Source: Bacteroidaceae bacterium | GTDB taxonomy: Bacteria > Bacteroidota > Bacteroidia > Bacteroidales > Bacteroidaceae | Assembly: GCA_016286165.1 (NCBI GenBank) | Contig: JAEESE010000003.1 | Coordinates: 1-64,000 of the forward strand | Length of the DNA stretch: 64,000 nucleotides | Direction: 5' to 3' | Shown here: piece by piece, positions 42,831 to 51,598 of the stretch | How the letters are laid out: the number at the start of each line of letters is the position of its first letter | How positions within the stretch are numbered: position 1 is the first letter of the stretch | Notes under the pieces: model-generated | What the model saw: only the letters and a program-made list of their open reading frames with translations | Database searches by the model: none | Told to the model about the DNA's origin: nothing | Program-made: the position numbers and the translations under genes

Positions 42831-44474
42831 TTATTCTAAGTCGCGGCAGTAGGTAACGCCCATACGGTCGTAGAGCTGCTTCATACGGGGCAAACGTGCC
42901 TTGAAGTTCTCGAAGTCTTTTTGGTCGGGTCTGCACCACTGCACTTCGCTGATGGCATCAAGGCGAGGCAGCAACATGTAGAAGAGGTGTTGCGGGTAAG
43001 CCACATACTCTGTCCACAGGTTCACTTGTGGTCCGAGGATGTACTTCTGCTCGTCCTCGTTGAGGGCTTCGGGCACGAGAGGTTCGAAGCTATATACCTT
43101 AGATGTAGGCAGGTATCCTCCGATGCCTTGAGGCTGACGGTTCTGATCCTTAAGCTGGTAGTAGTCGATGTAGCAGAAAGTTGTCGGGCTCATGATTACG
43201 CGGTGGTGCTGCTTGGCAGCTTCGATGCCTCCATTGATGCCTCGCCACGACATTACGATGCCGTTGTCGGTGAGACCTCCTTCGAGCACTTCGTCCCAGC
43301 CTATCATGTCGCGGCCACGCTCGCTCAGGAACTTCTCCATCTCGTGGTTAATCCAAGTCTGCAGCTGATTCTCCACGCTGTGCTTGCCATCGTCCTTGAG
43401 GCCGAGTTCTTTGGCTTTTGCCTGGCATTTGGGACAATTCTTCCAACGGTCCTTGGGGCATTCGTCACCTCCGATGTGTATGAACTTTGAAGGGAATACG
43501 TCACACAACTCGCCCATAACTGTCTTGAGGAACGTCATGGTCTCAGGGTTGCCGGCGCAAAGCACCTCACGCATCACGCCCCAGCGTGGGTTAACCTCAT
43601 ACGGGCCGCCTGTGCATCCGAGGTTTGGGAACACGTGCAAGGCACCCATCATGTGTCCCGGGAGGTCTATCTCAGGGATGATGTTGATGTATCGTTCTGC
43701 AGCGTAGTTGACTATTTCGCGGCAGTCGGCCTGCGTGTAGAAACCGCCGTAGGGTTGGTCGTCGTAGATATCGGTGTTGTGTCCTATCACGGTTTTCTGG
43801 CGCACGCTGCCCTTCTTGGCCAGTTCGGGCAATGCCTTGACTTCAAAGCGCCAGCCCTGATCTTCGGTCAGATGCCAGTGCAGCTGATTGCATCCGTGCA
43901 ATGCCATAACATCGATGAACTTCTTTATTACATCAATGGCGAAATAATGGCGAGCGCAGTCGAGCATTGTGCCGCGATATTCGAAGCGTGGCTGGTCTTC
44001 GATTATAGCAAAGGGCAGGGCTATTTCGTTGAGGCCTTTGGCCACGGGTAATGCCTTGCGCAAGGTCTGTGCTGCGCGGAACAGGCCTATGTTCTGTGTG
44101 GCGCTAAGGGCTATGCCTTTATTGTCCACTGTGATGGTGTAGGCTTCTTGTTGTTGAGGTGTGGGTGTTACGCCTTTCTTCTGCTTTTTAGCTGGTGCAA
44201 GTGTCATACGCACTGCAGCCTTCTTGTCGTCGGGTGTTAGTTGCAGTTTAATGCCGGTAGCCTCTTCTACCCAAGTACGCAGAAACTGTGCGTTGCGTGC
44301 CGCTTCGGGATTTCCTGCATCATAGGCTAAGCCCATGCCAGAGCGCAGAGTGAAAGACTGAGTGCTGTCCACGCTCACCGTCTTAGGCATTGGAATGACG
44401 TTGTAGTCAACTTGTTGAGCGCTTACGTTAGCGCATGCAATCAGTGCTAAGATTGCAGTCAGGATTTTCTTCAT
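42831..44474 (-). CDS. GH20 beta-N-acetylhexosaminidase
   Basis: A 547-aa secreted glycosidase (signal peptide MKKILTAILALIACANVSA). The N-terminal GH20b domain (YNVIPMPKTVSV) precedes the TIM barrel with QLHWHLTEDQGWRFEV, and the catalytic Asp-Glu pair is in HIGGDECPKDRW (about 333-336). YKYPQ-like features and a final PRLDAISEVQW are normal. It removes terminal GlcNAc or GalNAc from glycans or peptidoglycan fragments by substrate-assisted catalysis. The extra C-terminal domains found in many Bacteroidales GH20 enzymes are absent. Confidence 0.93.
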   Translation of the reverse strand: MKKILTAILALIACANVSAQQVDYNVIPMPKTVSVDSTQSFTLRSGMGLAYDAGNPEAARNAQFLRTWVEEATGIKLQLTPDDKKAAVRMTLAPAKKQKKGVTPTPQQQEAYTITVDNKGIALSATQNIGLFRAAQTLRKALPVAKGLNEIALPFAIIEDQPRFEYRGTMLDCARHYFAIDVIKKFIDVMALHGCNQLHWHLTEDQGWRFEVKALPELAKKGSVRQKTVIGHNTDIYDDQPYGGFYTQADCREIVNYAAERYINIIPEIDLPGHMMGALHVFPNLGCTGGPYEVNPRWGVMREVLCAGNPETMTFLKTVMGELCDVFPSKFIHIGGDECPKDRWKNCPKCQAKAKELGLKDDGKHSVENQLQTWINHEMEKFLSERGRDMIGWDEVLEGGLTDNGIVMSWRGINGGIEAAKQHHRVIMSPTTFCYIDYYQLKDQNRQPQGIGGYLPTSKVYSFEPLVPEALNEDEQKYILGPQVNLWTEYVAYPQHLFYMLLPRLDAISEVQWCRPDQKDFENFKARLPRMKQLYDRMGVTYCRDLE

Positions 44475-44514
44475 GACTTATTGGGTTAGGATGGTTTATT
44501 GAAACGTTTGCGGT

Positions 44515-44523
44515 GCAAAGTTA
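44515..44523 (-). promoter_or_regulatory. -7 element of the GH20-ABC pair
   Basis: TAACTTTGC on the minus strand, 40 bases before the GH20 start. A striking GCGCGCGCG tract lies further upstream (44560-44578). Confidence 0.5.
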
Positions 44524-44648
44524 ACCTTTTTTTCTTATACACGCGCGTTATACCTTAATAATTTTGCGCGCGCGCGAAAATTCGTCCATAATAGATTTTA
44601 TTGTAACATGTCATAGATATTAAGGAAGGCCTTTGGTCGTATTGGCCA

Positions 44649-44726
44649 GCACGACCTGTCGTGCAGGGCTGCATGACCGGTCATACAAAAGAATACGACC
44701 GGTCAACATGCTGATGCTGACCGGTC
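44649..44726. repeat. 22-bp-spaced palindrome array, GACCGGTC type
   Basis: Four palindromes have centres at 44656.5, 44678.5, 44700.5 and 44722.5. They are GCACGAC-CT-GTCGTGC and then three copies of GACCGGTC (44675-44682, 44697-44704, 44719-44726), the first of these extended to ATGACCGGTCAT. The DNA between the cores differs from unit to unit while the spacing is exact. Confidence 0.88.
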
Positions 44727-44760
44727 GTGTGTGATGTAGTTGATAAATGTGACTTGGAGT

Positions 44761-45987
44761 TTAGATGCCGAGTTTCTGACGGATGTCAGCGGGGATGGCA
44801 TTCTTGTTGATGAGGAAGTCCATGGTGCGGGCGGCGATGAACGCCTTGGTCATGTACCACGTGCCTTTGTATTCGCCGGTCTCGCCCCAAGAGTTCTTGA
44901 CGAGGTAGTACTCGCGGCCGTTCTGGTCCTTGGCCAAACCGTAGATGTGCATGCCGTGGTCGTCGGTGAGTTCCCAGTTGTCGAAGTCCTTCTGGCGCTG
45001 CTCCTGCGTGGGCTTAGCCTCGGGGGCATTGACGCCGAGCTCTTCGGCGAGGCTCTTGCGCTCGGTGGGCTTCAGCTTGAGCCACTTGGCCTGATCGCTG
45101 CCTGTGAGGCTCTCGCCGCCTGCCTTGAGGTCGTAGAGGATGCCGAGGCCGTTGCGCGTGAAGCCGTCGTCGCTGACGTCACCGCCCCAAGCTATGGTGT
45201 AGTCGTTGGCAAGGGCGTTGTCGATGATGCGCATCATCTCGTCCATTGGCACGTTGTAGCTGTGATCCCAACGCCAATTGTCCTGTACCTCTACGGCGAA
45301 GCTGGTGTAGAAGGGGTGGTGGGTGTATGACGTGATGCTGACATAGTCGTTCCAGTCGAGCCCGAGGCTTGCGGCGAAGGTCTTCGGGGTGTACTCGCGT
45401 CCTTCGTAGGTGAAGGTCTCAGGCGTCTTGCCGAGGTATGCATCGAGGATGCCCTGTAGGCCGGGCTTCCACTGTGTGGAGATGGTCTTGCTCTTGCTTT
45501 CGGCTACGGCTTTGACATAAGGTGTCATGACGCTGAAGAACTCGTTGAAGTTGGCCAGCGAGTCGCCGATCATCGTGCCGGGCTTGGCCATAGCGTCCTC
45601 GGGAACGATGCCGTGGTTCTTGATAGTGATGAGCACATCACCTGCGGAACCGCCCTGCGAGAAGTCGCAGTCGCCATGCATGCGCACGGTGACCTCAGCG
45701 CGCTCCAGATAGTCTTTGTTGCACACGAACATCTCGGCCAGGTCGTAGGTCTTGCCGGTCTTCTTGAGAATCTCGCTCTCAAAGAAACTGAGTGTGGAAT
45801 AAGCCCAACATGTGCCCGAACGATTCTGGTTCTTGATGCTGGTGATGGGCAGTTGCTTCACGACGGTGAAGACGGGTTTGTTGGATTTCTCTTCCTTCTT
45901 CTTCTTGTCGGCAGCGAAGGTGGGAGCGGCTATCAAGGCTCCCATGACAGAGAGAAGGGTTACTTTTGCTAATAAGTTTTTAAACAT
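44761..45987 (-). CDS. Family C1 cysteine peptidase (aminopeptidase C-like)
   Basis: A 408-aa secreted papain-fold peptidase related to bleomycin hydrolase. The signal peptide is at 1-26, followed by a Lys/Glu linker. The active-site Cys60 is in NQNRSGTCWAYS, His in DDHGMHIYG (about 345) and Asn in LVKNSWGE (about 366). The family trims peptides in the periplasm of Bacteroidales. Fits with the DPP7-like and M24 peptidases elsewhere in the window as part of peptide catabolism. Confidence 0.92.
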   Translation of the reverse strand: MFKNLLAKVTLLSVMGALIAAPTFAADKKKKEEKSNKPVFTVVKQLPITSIKNQNRSGTCWAYSTLSFFESEILKKTGKTYDLAEMFVCNKDYLERAEVTVRMHGDCDFSQGGSAGDVLITIKNHGIVPEDAMAKPGTMIGDSLANFNEFFSVMTPYVKAVAESKSKTISTQWKPGLQGILDAYLGKTPETFTYEGREYTPKTFAASLGLDWNDYVSITSYTHHPFYTSFAVEVQDNWRWDHSYNVPMDEMMRIIDNALANDYTIAWGGDVSDDGFTRNGLGILYDLKAGGESLTGSDQAKWLKLKPTERKSLAEELGVNAPEAKPTQEQRQKDFDNWELTDDHGMHIYGLAKDQNGREYYLVKNSWGETGEYKGTWYMTKAFIAARTMDFLINKNAIPADIRQKLGI

Positions 45988-46011
45988 AGTGTAGAATAAG
46001 ATTGAAAATAG

Positions 46012-46509
46012 TTATTTGTGTTCAACAATATGTGCGTCGATTTGTTGGGCAATCTCCAATGCCAGACCATTGTCATATCCAACGCGGAGCGGAATAGTGG
46101 GACGGTCAGGAATGCGTGTGGAGAGAATTACTGCGTATTCGTCGATAGTATATGGTGTTGCCATATTTTTCGGTGCTACGCTGACGAGGTCGCTAAGTTT
46201 AATCGGTTCGCCAGCGGCTATCATCAAGTCCTGTGAGGGATAGAACAACACAAGCGCTGGCAGCTCGTTAGCACGGGAGGCGTCAAGCACCACTACATCA
46301 TCGGGCTTACCAAACTCTCCCTCCACCTCTTCCATGGTGGAATACATCTTCCGCTTAGGCTCTCTCTTTTCCTTGAGCTTGATGGTATAGTAGCCCAAGG
46401 GAATGACGAGCAACAGAAGCAGCATGTATGGCCCGGCAATGATGGCTAAGAGTACGATGGCCACAACTGGAAGTATGTAATTACGTAGCTTATTCATAAG
46501 CCTTATCAT
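46012..46509 (-). CDS. Hypothetical membrane protein
   Basis: A 165-aa protein with an N-terminal hairpin of two transmembrane segments (about 12-40: ILPVVAIVLLAIIAGPYMLL and following) and a soluble C-terminal domain (MEEVEGEFGKPDDVVVLDAS ... YDNGLALEIAQQIDAHIVEHK). Met5 is an alternative start. It lies between the M24 and C1 peptidase genes in the same direction. No family recognised. Confidence 0.65.
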   Translation of the reverse strand: MIRLMNKLRNYILPVVAIVLLAIIAGPYMLLLLLVIPLGYYTIKLKEKREPKRKMYSTMEEVEGEFGKPDDVVVLDASRANELPALVLFYPSQDLMIAAGEPIKLSDLVSVAPKNMATPYTIDEYAVILSTRIPDRPTIPLRVGYDNGLALEIAQQIDAHIVEHK

Positions 46510-46515
46510 AAATAA

Positions 46516-47916
46516 TTATCTTTTAGCCAGGAACTCTTCCAGCTCGTCGATGTGGTAGGGGATCATCTTCTCGCCAAGGTATCGGGCGCCAGTGGCGGTG
46601 ATGAGCAGGTCGTCCTCGAGGCGTATGCCGCCGAAGTCCTTGTAGGTCTCGATGCGGTCGAAGTTGAGGAAGTCGCGGCAATGGCCTGTGGTGCGCCATT
46701 CGTCGATGAGTGCAGGGATGAAGTAGATGCCAGGCTCGTCGGTCATGACATAACCCTCTTGTAGGCGACGGCCGAAGCGCAGACAGTTGGTGCCGAACTG
46801 GTCGAGGCGCGGCTGCACCTCGGCATCGAAGCCGACGAACGTCTGACCTAAGCCTTCCATGTCGTGCACGTCCATACCCATGGCGTGTCCGAGGCCGTGG
46901 GGGAAGAACATGGCGTGAGCGCCGGCGGCGAGCGCGTCGTCGGTGTTGCCCTTCATCAGGCCGAGCGCTTTCAGACCCTCGGTGATGACGCGGGCAGCCT
47001 CGAAGTGAACATCCCACCATTTCATGCCGGGACGGGCGATCTCGAAGGCACGGTCGTGAGCATCGACGACAATCTGGTAGATGTCGCGCTGGCGGGCATC
47101 GAAGCGTCCGCTGATAGGCGTGGTGCGGGTGTTGTCGGAGCAGTAGTTCTCGTTGGTCTCGGCACCGCAGTCGCACAGCATCAGGCGTCCCGCCTCGAGG
47201 GGTTGCGGCGAGGGATAGCCGTGCATGATCTCGCCGTGCATCGAGAGGATGCTGGGGAAGCTGACGATGCAGCCCTTGGACGAGGCTATGCCGCTGATGC
47301 GGCCGGCTATCTCCTGTTCGGTAACGCCAGGGCGGCACATGCGCATGGCCGTGGTGTGCATCTCATAGCCTATGGCGCAGGCACGCTCGATCTCGGCAAT
47401 CTCTTCGGGCGTCTTCACGATGCGTTGGGCGATCACGGCCTCGATGAGCTGCTGGCTGGCAGCAGCACGCTGGTCGCGCGGATGTATGCCGGTGAGATCC
47501 ATGAGCTGGATCATGATGTCGTGGCGATAGGGCGGTAGGAAATGAATCTGGCGTCCGCGGTCGCGGGCATCCATGATGAGGCTCTCGAGACGGCTCATGG
47601 GAGCGCTCTTGGTGGCACCGGTCTGCTCGGCCATGTCAGCCACGCTGTCCACGCTGCCGAACCACACGATGTCCTCGATGTCGATATCATTGCCGATGAG
47701 CCATTCGTCGCCCGAGTCGGCATCGATGACGCCGACGAGTCCGTCGCGCTGAAGACCGAAGTAATAGAGGAACGAACTGTCCTGACGGAACTTATAGCCG
47801 TTGCTGGGATAGTTGACGGGCGAGTCGTTGTTGCCGAATAGTATGATCAGTCCGTGGCCGACATGCTGGCGCAGGACATTGCGGCGATCGATATAGGTTT
47901 GTTTTGAGAATAACAT
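46516..47916 (-). CDS. M24 family aminopeptidase P (Xaa-Pro)
   Basis: A 466-aa metallo-aminopeptidase that releases the first residue before proline. The start chosen is MLFSKQTYIDRRN, which matches the AMP_N domain; an in-frame upstream Met at 48003 would add 29 residues overlapping the next gene. Metal ligands are the Asp of CDCGAETNENYCSDNTRT (two Asp), His of FFPHGLGHAMG, Glu of TDEPGIYF and Glu of GIRLEDD. The length matches PepP-type enzymes. Confidence 0.93.
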   Translation of the reverse strand: MLFSKQTYIDRRNVLRQHVGHGLIILFGNNDSPVNYPSNGYKFRQDSSFLYYFGLQRDGLVGVIDADSGDEWLIGNDIDIEDIVWFGSVDSVADMAEQTGATKSAPMSRLESLIMDARDRGRQIHFLPPYRHDIMIQLMDLTGIHPRDQRAAASQQLIEAVIAQRIVKTPEEIAEIERACAIGYEMHTTAMRMCRPGVTEQEIAGRISGIASSKGCIVSFPSILSMHGEIMHGYPSPQPLEAGRLMLCDCGAETNENYCSDNTRTTPISGRFDARQRDIYQIVVDAHDRAFEIARPGMKWWDVHFEAARVITEGLKALGLMKGNTDDALAAGAHAMFFPHGLGHAMGMDVHDMEGLGQTFVGFDAEVQPRLDQFGTNCLRFGRRLQEGYVMTDEPGIYFIPALIDEWRTTGHCRDFLNFDRIETYKDFGGIRLEDDLLITATGARYLGEKMIPYHIDELEEFLAKR

Positions 47917-47948
47917 ATTAATGTGTATCTGTTTAGTTTTATAGGTTG

Positions 47949-48221
47949 TTAAGCTTGGTTGTCCTTCTCCATAGCTGCAGCTGCCTTTTCTCGAATCATG
48001 CAAAGAATAGAGAATTGTCCTGAGTAGATGGTTTTGGCGCCCATCTGATGGCGCAACTTGAATATGGATGTAGTTACGGTGTGGCGTACGTCGGGGATAT
48101 TGATCGACGGGCTCAGGCGCATCGATGTAGGCAGACTGTCAATGTGCTGCTCCAACCATTGGAAGCACTCTTCAATCTCCTGACGCGTATATGATTTCTT
48201 AAAAAGAGTGTTTTCTGACAT
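47949..48221 (-). CDS. Small hypothetical protein (90 aa)
   Basis: The start chosen is MSENTLFKKSYTRQEIEECF; the larger in-frame extension runs antisense-like through the upstream peptidase gene and is not credible. The protein is helical and charged (FQWLEQHIDSLPTSMRLSPS, then FKLRHQMGAKTIYSGQFSIL). No domain recognised. It begins seven bases after the stop of the C11 peptidase gene, so the two are probably cotranscribed. Confidence 0.6.
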   Translation of the reverse strand: MSENTLFKKSYTRQEIEECFQWLEQHIDSLPTSMRLSPSINIPDVRHTVTTSIFKLRHQMGAKTIYSGQFSILCMIREKAAAAMEKDNQA

Positions 48222-48228
48222 TGCAATC

Positions 48229-49440
48229 TTACCAATTAGTTGTGTTGAAGCCTGCATCCACGTACCAGTCATAGGTGTGGAAGGCTGCGTTCCATCCTTT
48301 CTGTTCGTAATATTCCGAAGGCACAAAGATAGACACGGCACCGCAATGCTCAGGGTCGGAGACCTTCTGCAGCCAAGATCTGGCGGCTGAGGCCCAGTAT
48401 TGCGAGATGTACTGATATGGCACTGCTTCATCGAAGGTGCGGCGCCATTCCTCGAAGATGTCGGTGTCGATGTGCTTGTACATGAGGTTCACGATGTCGA
48501 AATACTCAGTGAAAGCATCTGTACCATTCACGGGATAATACCTCTGTACGTTGCTTGTAGCGATTACACCACGGTCGGCGAAGAGCTGATGAATTAGGGG
48601 ACGTGTGGCTGCAGCCAGCGCCTCGAGGCGGTCAGTACGTATGGCCGAGATGATGGCACCGCCATACTCGCGACTTCCATCCCCTGTGACATAGTATTCA
48701 TAGTAGTTGCGCAGTGCTCCGTTGATATCACCGGCAGCCAACAAGGGCAGCAGCTGATCGTAAGGAGCTCCATTGGCCGGTTGCTCGGCGGGGGAGCCTA
48801 TGACGTAGTCGGTTACATGACGCAATTGGTATGCTGCCTCAATACACTGCATAAAACAGGCGTCGAAGAACAGATAGTTGGTGTGCGGATGGTGCGACAG
48901 TACGTTGGCCATCGTAGTAATCTCCATCTGTGGACCCACGTCTGTCCGCGACGAACGCTCACCGTTGTCTATGCCGAATGTGCGGCGGCGGACTTTCTTG
49001 TAGTTTGAAGGCACCCATCCAGAAGCGTGACTCCAGAACACGATGCCATAGCTCTCAGCAGGGAAGAAACGGAACACGTCACCCAGAACCATCTCCATCT
49101 CGGCACTGTCGGTCGAGCAGACGTTGTGGTTGTAGGTCTTGATAGGCTTCAGTTCATGCCTCGACGATCCGTAGTAGAGCGTGCTGCTGCTGGTGTTGTC
49201 GAAGAAGAGGGCCACCTGCACCGTGTCGGGGAGTTGTAGCAGGCCCTTAACTATTTCCAGGGAGTCGGAACGGAAATAGCTGCCCAGCGTGTTCTCTGCG
49301 GCAATATATAATAATATGGTGTGACGGTTGTGGCGTACTCTCGGCTCATCGGGCTCGTCGCGATGGCACGATGTGAGTGCCACTGAGGCACCCGCGAGGC
49401 ACATCAGAAGACCTAAAAGTATGGTTTTACAACGTTTCAT
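48229..49440 (-). CDS. Clostripain-like (C11) cysteine peptidase lipoprotein
   Basis: A 403-aa lipoprotein (lipobox LTSC, Cys25) of the C11 family. The catalytic His is in VFWSHASGW (about 138) and the catalytic Cys in FFDACFMQ (about 194), followed by VIGSPAEQPANGAPY. Such enzymes are Arg- or Lys-specific and surface-exposed in Bacteroidetes. The promoter is TAACTTTGC at 49445-49453. Confidence 0.9.
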   Translation of the reverse strand: MKRCKTILLGLLMCLAGASVALTSCHRDEPDEPRVRHNRHTILLYIAAENTLGSYFRSDSLEIVKGLLQLPDTVQVALFFDNTSSSTLYYGSSRHELKPIKTYNHNVCSTDSAEMEMVLGDVFRFFPAESYGIVFWSHASGWVPSNYKKVRRRTFGIDNGERSSRTDVGPQMEITTMANVLSHHPHTNYLFFDACFMQCIEAAYQLRHVTDYVIGSPAEQPANGAPYDQLLPLLAAGDINGALRNYYEYYVTGDGSREYGGAIISAIRTDRLEALAAATRPLIHQLFADRGVIATSNVQRYYPVNGTDAFTEYFDIVNLMYKHIDTDIFEEWRRTFDEAVPYQYISQYWASAARSWLQKVSDPEHCGAVSIFVPSEYYEQKGWNAAFHTYDWYVDAGFNTTNW

Positions 49441-49444
49441 GGGT

Positions 49445-49453
49445 GCAAAGTTA
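49445..49453 (-). promoter_or_regulatory. -7 element of the C11 peptidase gene
   Basis: TAACTTTGC on the minus strand, just upstream of the C11 start codon. Confidence 0.5.
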
Positions 49454-49520
49454 CCTTTTTTTGACTAAACAGCATACTAAAATGGCAATCATTTACGTTC
49501 TTTTAATAAAAAAAGTATTT

Positions 49521-50678
49521 ATGCATTGGACTGACCGCATTCGTTTGGTTAAAATATTGCTCGTATCGAGCGCTGTTGTTATCTGTATAGCATCGCTCGT
49601 ATGGTCGCACATTCTCGTCAAAGATCTGGCTCGCGAAGAGCGTGGACGCATGGAGGTGTGGGCCGAGGCTATGCGCTCGTTTGAGCAGGCGGACGAGCAG
49701 ACCGACTTGGCATTGGTGCTTAAGGTAATCAATGGCAACAACACTATTCCCGTAGTAGTGCTGGCACCTGACGGCTCAGTGCAGACTAGTCGTAATATCA
49801 GCCTTGAGGAAGCCGATGAGGAGAAACTCAATGCCAAGTTGTTGGCATGGGCCGAAGCACGGCGCAATGCCGGCGATGTCGTGGATATACACTTGGCCGA
49901 CGACGAGGTGATGCAGATATGTTACGACGAGAGTGTGATGCTCAAGCGCCTGGCAAGCTATCCCTACATCCAGTTGGGCATAGTGCTCATCTTCCTCGTG
50001 GTGGCTGTATTCGCTCTGCTTAGTAGCAATCGTGCCGAACAGAACAAAGTATGGGTTGGCCTCTCGAAGGAAACAGCACACCAGCTCGGTACACCTATCT
50101 CATCGCTCATGGCTTGGACACAAGTGTTGCGCGAGAACTATCCAACCGACGAATTGTTGCCCGAGATGGACAAGGACGTCCGCCGTCTGCAGATGATTGC
50201 AGAGCGTTTCTCTAAGATTGGTTCGCGTCCGGAACCGCAGCCCGAGAACATAAACGAAGTGATAGCCCATGTGGTCGACTACATAAGCCGCAGAACAAGC
50301 AATAGGGTGATCATAACGACTCAGTTGCCAGCTCAGCCCTTGTATGCCAACCTCTCGGCACCGCTCTTTGAATGGGTAGTGGAAAACCTCTGCAAGAACG
50401 CCGTCGATGCTATGGACGGAGCCGGCAACATCACTATCACAGCCTTCGAGGAAGCAGCTCGCTTCGTGGTGGAAGTGTCCGACACGGGCAAGGGCATACC
50501 CAAGAACAGGTTCTCGAGCGTGTTCAAGCCGGGCTACACTACCAAGACTCGTGGTTGGGGCCTCGGTCTCTCGTTGGCGAAACGTATCGTAGAGGACTAT
50601 CACAGCGGACGCATCTTCGTTAAGTCGTCAGAATTAGGCAAAGGAACCACTTTCCGCATCGAATTAACGAAGAAATAA
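49521..50678 (+). CDS. Membrane sensor histidine kinase, orphan
   Basis: A 385-aa kinase. Two transmembrane segments (about 9-28 and 150-170) bound a periplasmic sensor domain. The H-box reads ETAHQLGTPISSLMAW with His187, a variant of HELRTP common in Bacteroidetes. N-box ENLCKNAVDAM, G1 DTGKGIP and G2 GWGLGLSLAKRI are intact. The start chosen is MHWTDRIRLVK; an ATG 39 bases upstream is possible. No response regulator lies next to it. Confidence 0.88.
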   Translation: MHWTDRIRLVKILLVSSAVVICIASLVWSHILVKDLAREERGRMEVWAEAMRSFEQADEQTDLALVLKVINGNNTIPVVVLAPDGSVQTSRNISLEEADEEKLNAKLLAWAEARRNAGDVVDIHLADDEVMQICYDESVMLKRLASYPYIQLGIVLIFLVVAVFALLSSNRAEQNKVWVGLSKETAHQLGTPISSLMAWTQVLRENYPTDELLPEMDKDVRRLQMIAERFSKIGSRPEPQPENINEVIAHVVDYISRRTSNRVIITTQLPAQPLYANLSAPLFEWVVENLCKNAVDAMDGAGNITITAFEEAARFVVEVSDTGKGIPKNRFSSVFKPGYTTKTRGWGLGLSLAKRIVEDYHSGRIFVKSSELGKGTTFRIELTKK

Positions 50679-50751
50679 ATGCAAAAAAGGGCTTAAAATA
50701 CAAAAAACCTTAAACATTAAGCCCTAAAAACTAAACTTTTTAGCCTAATCC

Positions 50752-50783
50752 TTTGCCACTACAGAAAAAAGCACTACCTTTGC
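50752..50783 (+). promoter_or_regulatory. Promoter of the DUF177-rpmF-fabH-era-der operon
   Basis: TTTG (50752-50755) and TACCTTTGC (50775-50783) with a 19-base spacer. It is one of the best promoter matches in the window; the start codon is seven bases downstream. Confidence 0.75.
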
Positions 50784-50790
50784 CGCCCGT

Positions 50791-51303
50791 ATGGAATGTT
50801 TGAGCCTCTATAACATAGCCTTACGCGATGTGCCTACGGACGGGACAGCCCTTACGTGGCACCTTGGCGACAGCTTCTTTGAGGCACTGGACCAGCACGA
50901 AATCGAGCACGCAAGCCTCGATGCCACGCTTCGGGTGAGACAAAAGGCAGGCGCTTACGAGCTCGACATTACTATGGTCGGCGACGTGGAGATACCATGC
51001 AACAGATGCTTGGAACCCATGACACAGCCCATAAACACCGAGGCGACACTCATAGTGAAGCTTGGTGAGGAATACGACGACGATGGCGACATCATCACCG
51101 TGCCCGCAGACAAGGCGGAAGTGGACTTGGCTTGGAACCTCTACGAGATAGTGGTGCTCGGGATTCCCATACAACACAGTCACCCCGACGGACAATGCCC
51201 TGTCGACGTGCCCTTCCTCACAGGCGACGAAGCCGAAGAGGAGCCCGACGACAACACCCAGAGCCCGTTCGCCTCATTAAAAGACCTGTTGAATAATAAA
51301 TAA
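50791..51303 (+). CDS. DUF177 (YceD-family) protein
   Basis: A 170-aa YceD-like protein that is typically encoded just before rpmF and is linked to 23S rRNA/large-subunit assembly. The conserved IPCNRCLEPMTQPI with its CxxC and the later GQCPVDVPFL are visible. Acidic C-terminus (GDEAEEEPDDN). First gene of a conserved operon. Confidence 0.88.
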   Translation: MECLSLYNIALRDVPTDGTALTWHLGDSFFEALDQHEIEHASLDATLRVRQKAGAYELDITMVGDVEIPCNRCLEPMTQPINTEATLIVKLGEEYDDDGDIITVPADKAEVDLAWNLYEIVVLGIPIQHSHPDGQCPVDVPFLTGDEAEEEPDDNTQSPFASLKDLLNNK

Positions 51304-51324
51304 ATCATTAAATAGTAAATCACA

Positions 51325-51507
51325 ATGGCACATCCTAAAAGAAGACAATCCAAGACACGCACTCTTAAGCGTCGTACTCATGACAAGGCCGTAGCTCCCG
51401 CATTGGCAGTATGCCCCAACTGCGGCGAATTCCACATCTACCACACCGTATGTCCCGCTTGCGGATACTATCGTGGCAAGGTAGCAATCGAGAAGGAAGA
51501 AGCTTAA
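51325..51507 (+). CDS. rpmF: 50S ribosomal protein L32
   Basis: A 60-aa zinc-ribbon ribosomal protein. It starts MAHPKRRQSKTRTLKRRTHD and carries the four-Cys ribbon CPNCGEFHIYHTVCPACGYY. It lies 21 bases after the DUF177 gene and, as usual, is followed by fabH. Confidence 0.97.
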   Translation: MAHPKRRQSKTRTLKRRTHDKAVAPALAVCPNCGEFHIYHTVCPACGYYRGKVAIEKEEA

Positions 51508-51524
51508 ATCAAGGACTAAAAAAG

Positions 51525-51580
51525 TTGGCCCCTCCCTTTCCATTCCCCTCCTCAAACAGGGGAGGGGTTAGGGTAGGGGC
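51525..51580. repeat. GC-rich palindromic repeat between rpmF and fabH
   Basis: 'cccctcctcaaacaggggagggg' type dyad, related to the repeats in gldK, era and NUDIX. It could form a hairpin in the operon mRNA. Confidence 0.6.
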
Positions 51581-51598
51581 TTTCTTTAATTATTTGAT

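Noticed and set aside
46523..47338. 271-codon Arg/Pro-rich frame overlapping the M24 peptidase
   Set aside because: It is out of frame within a confident metallopeptidase gene, with composition typical of a shadow frame.
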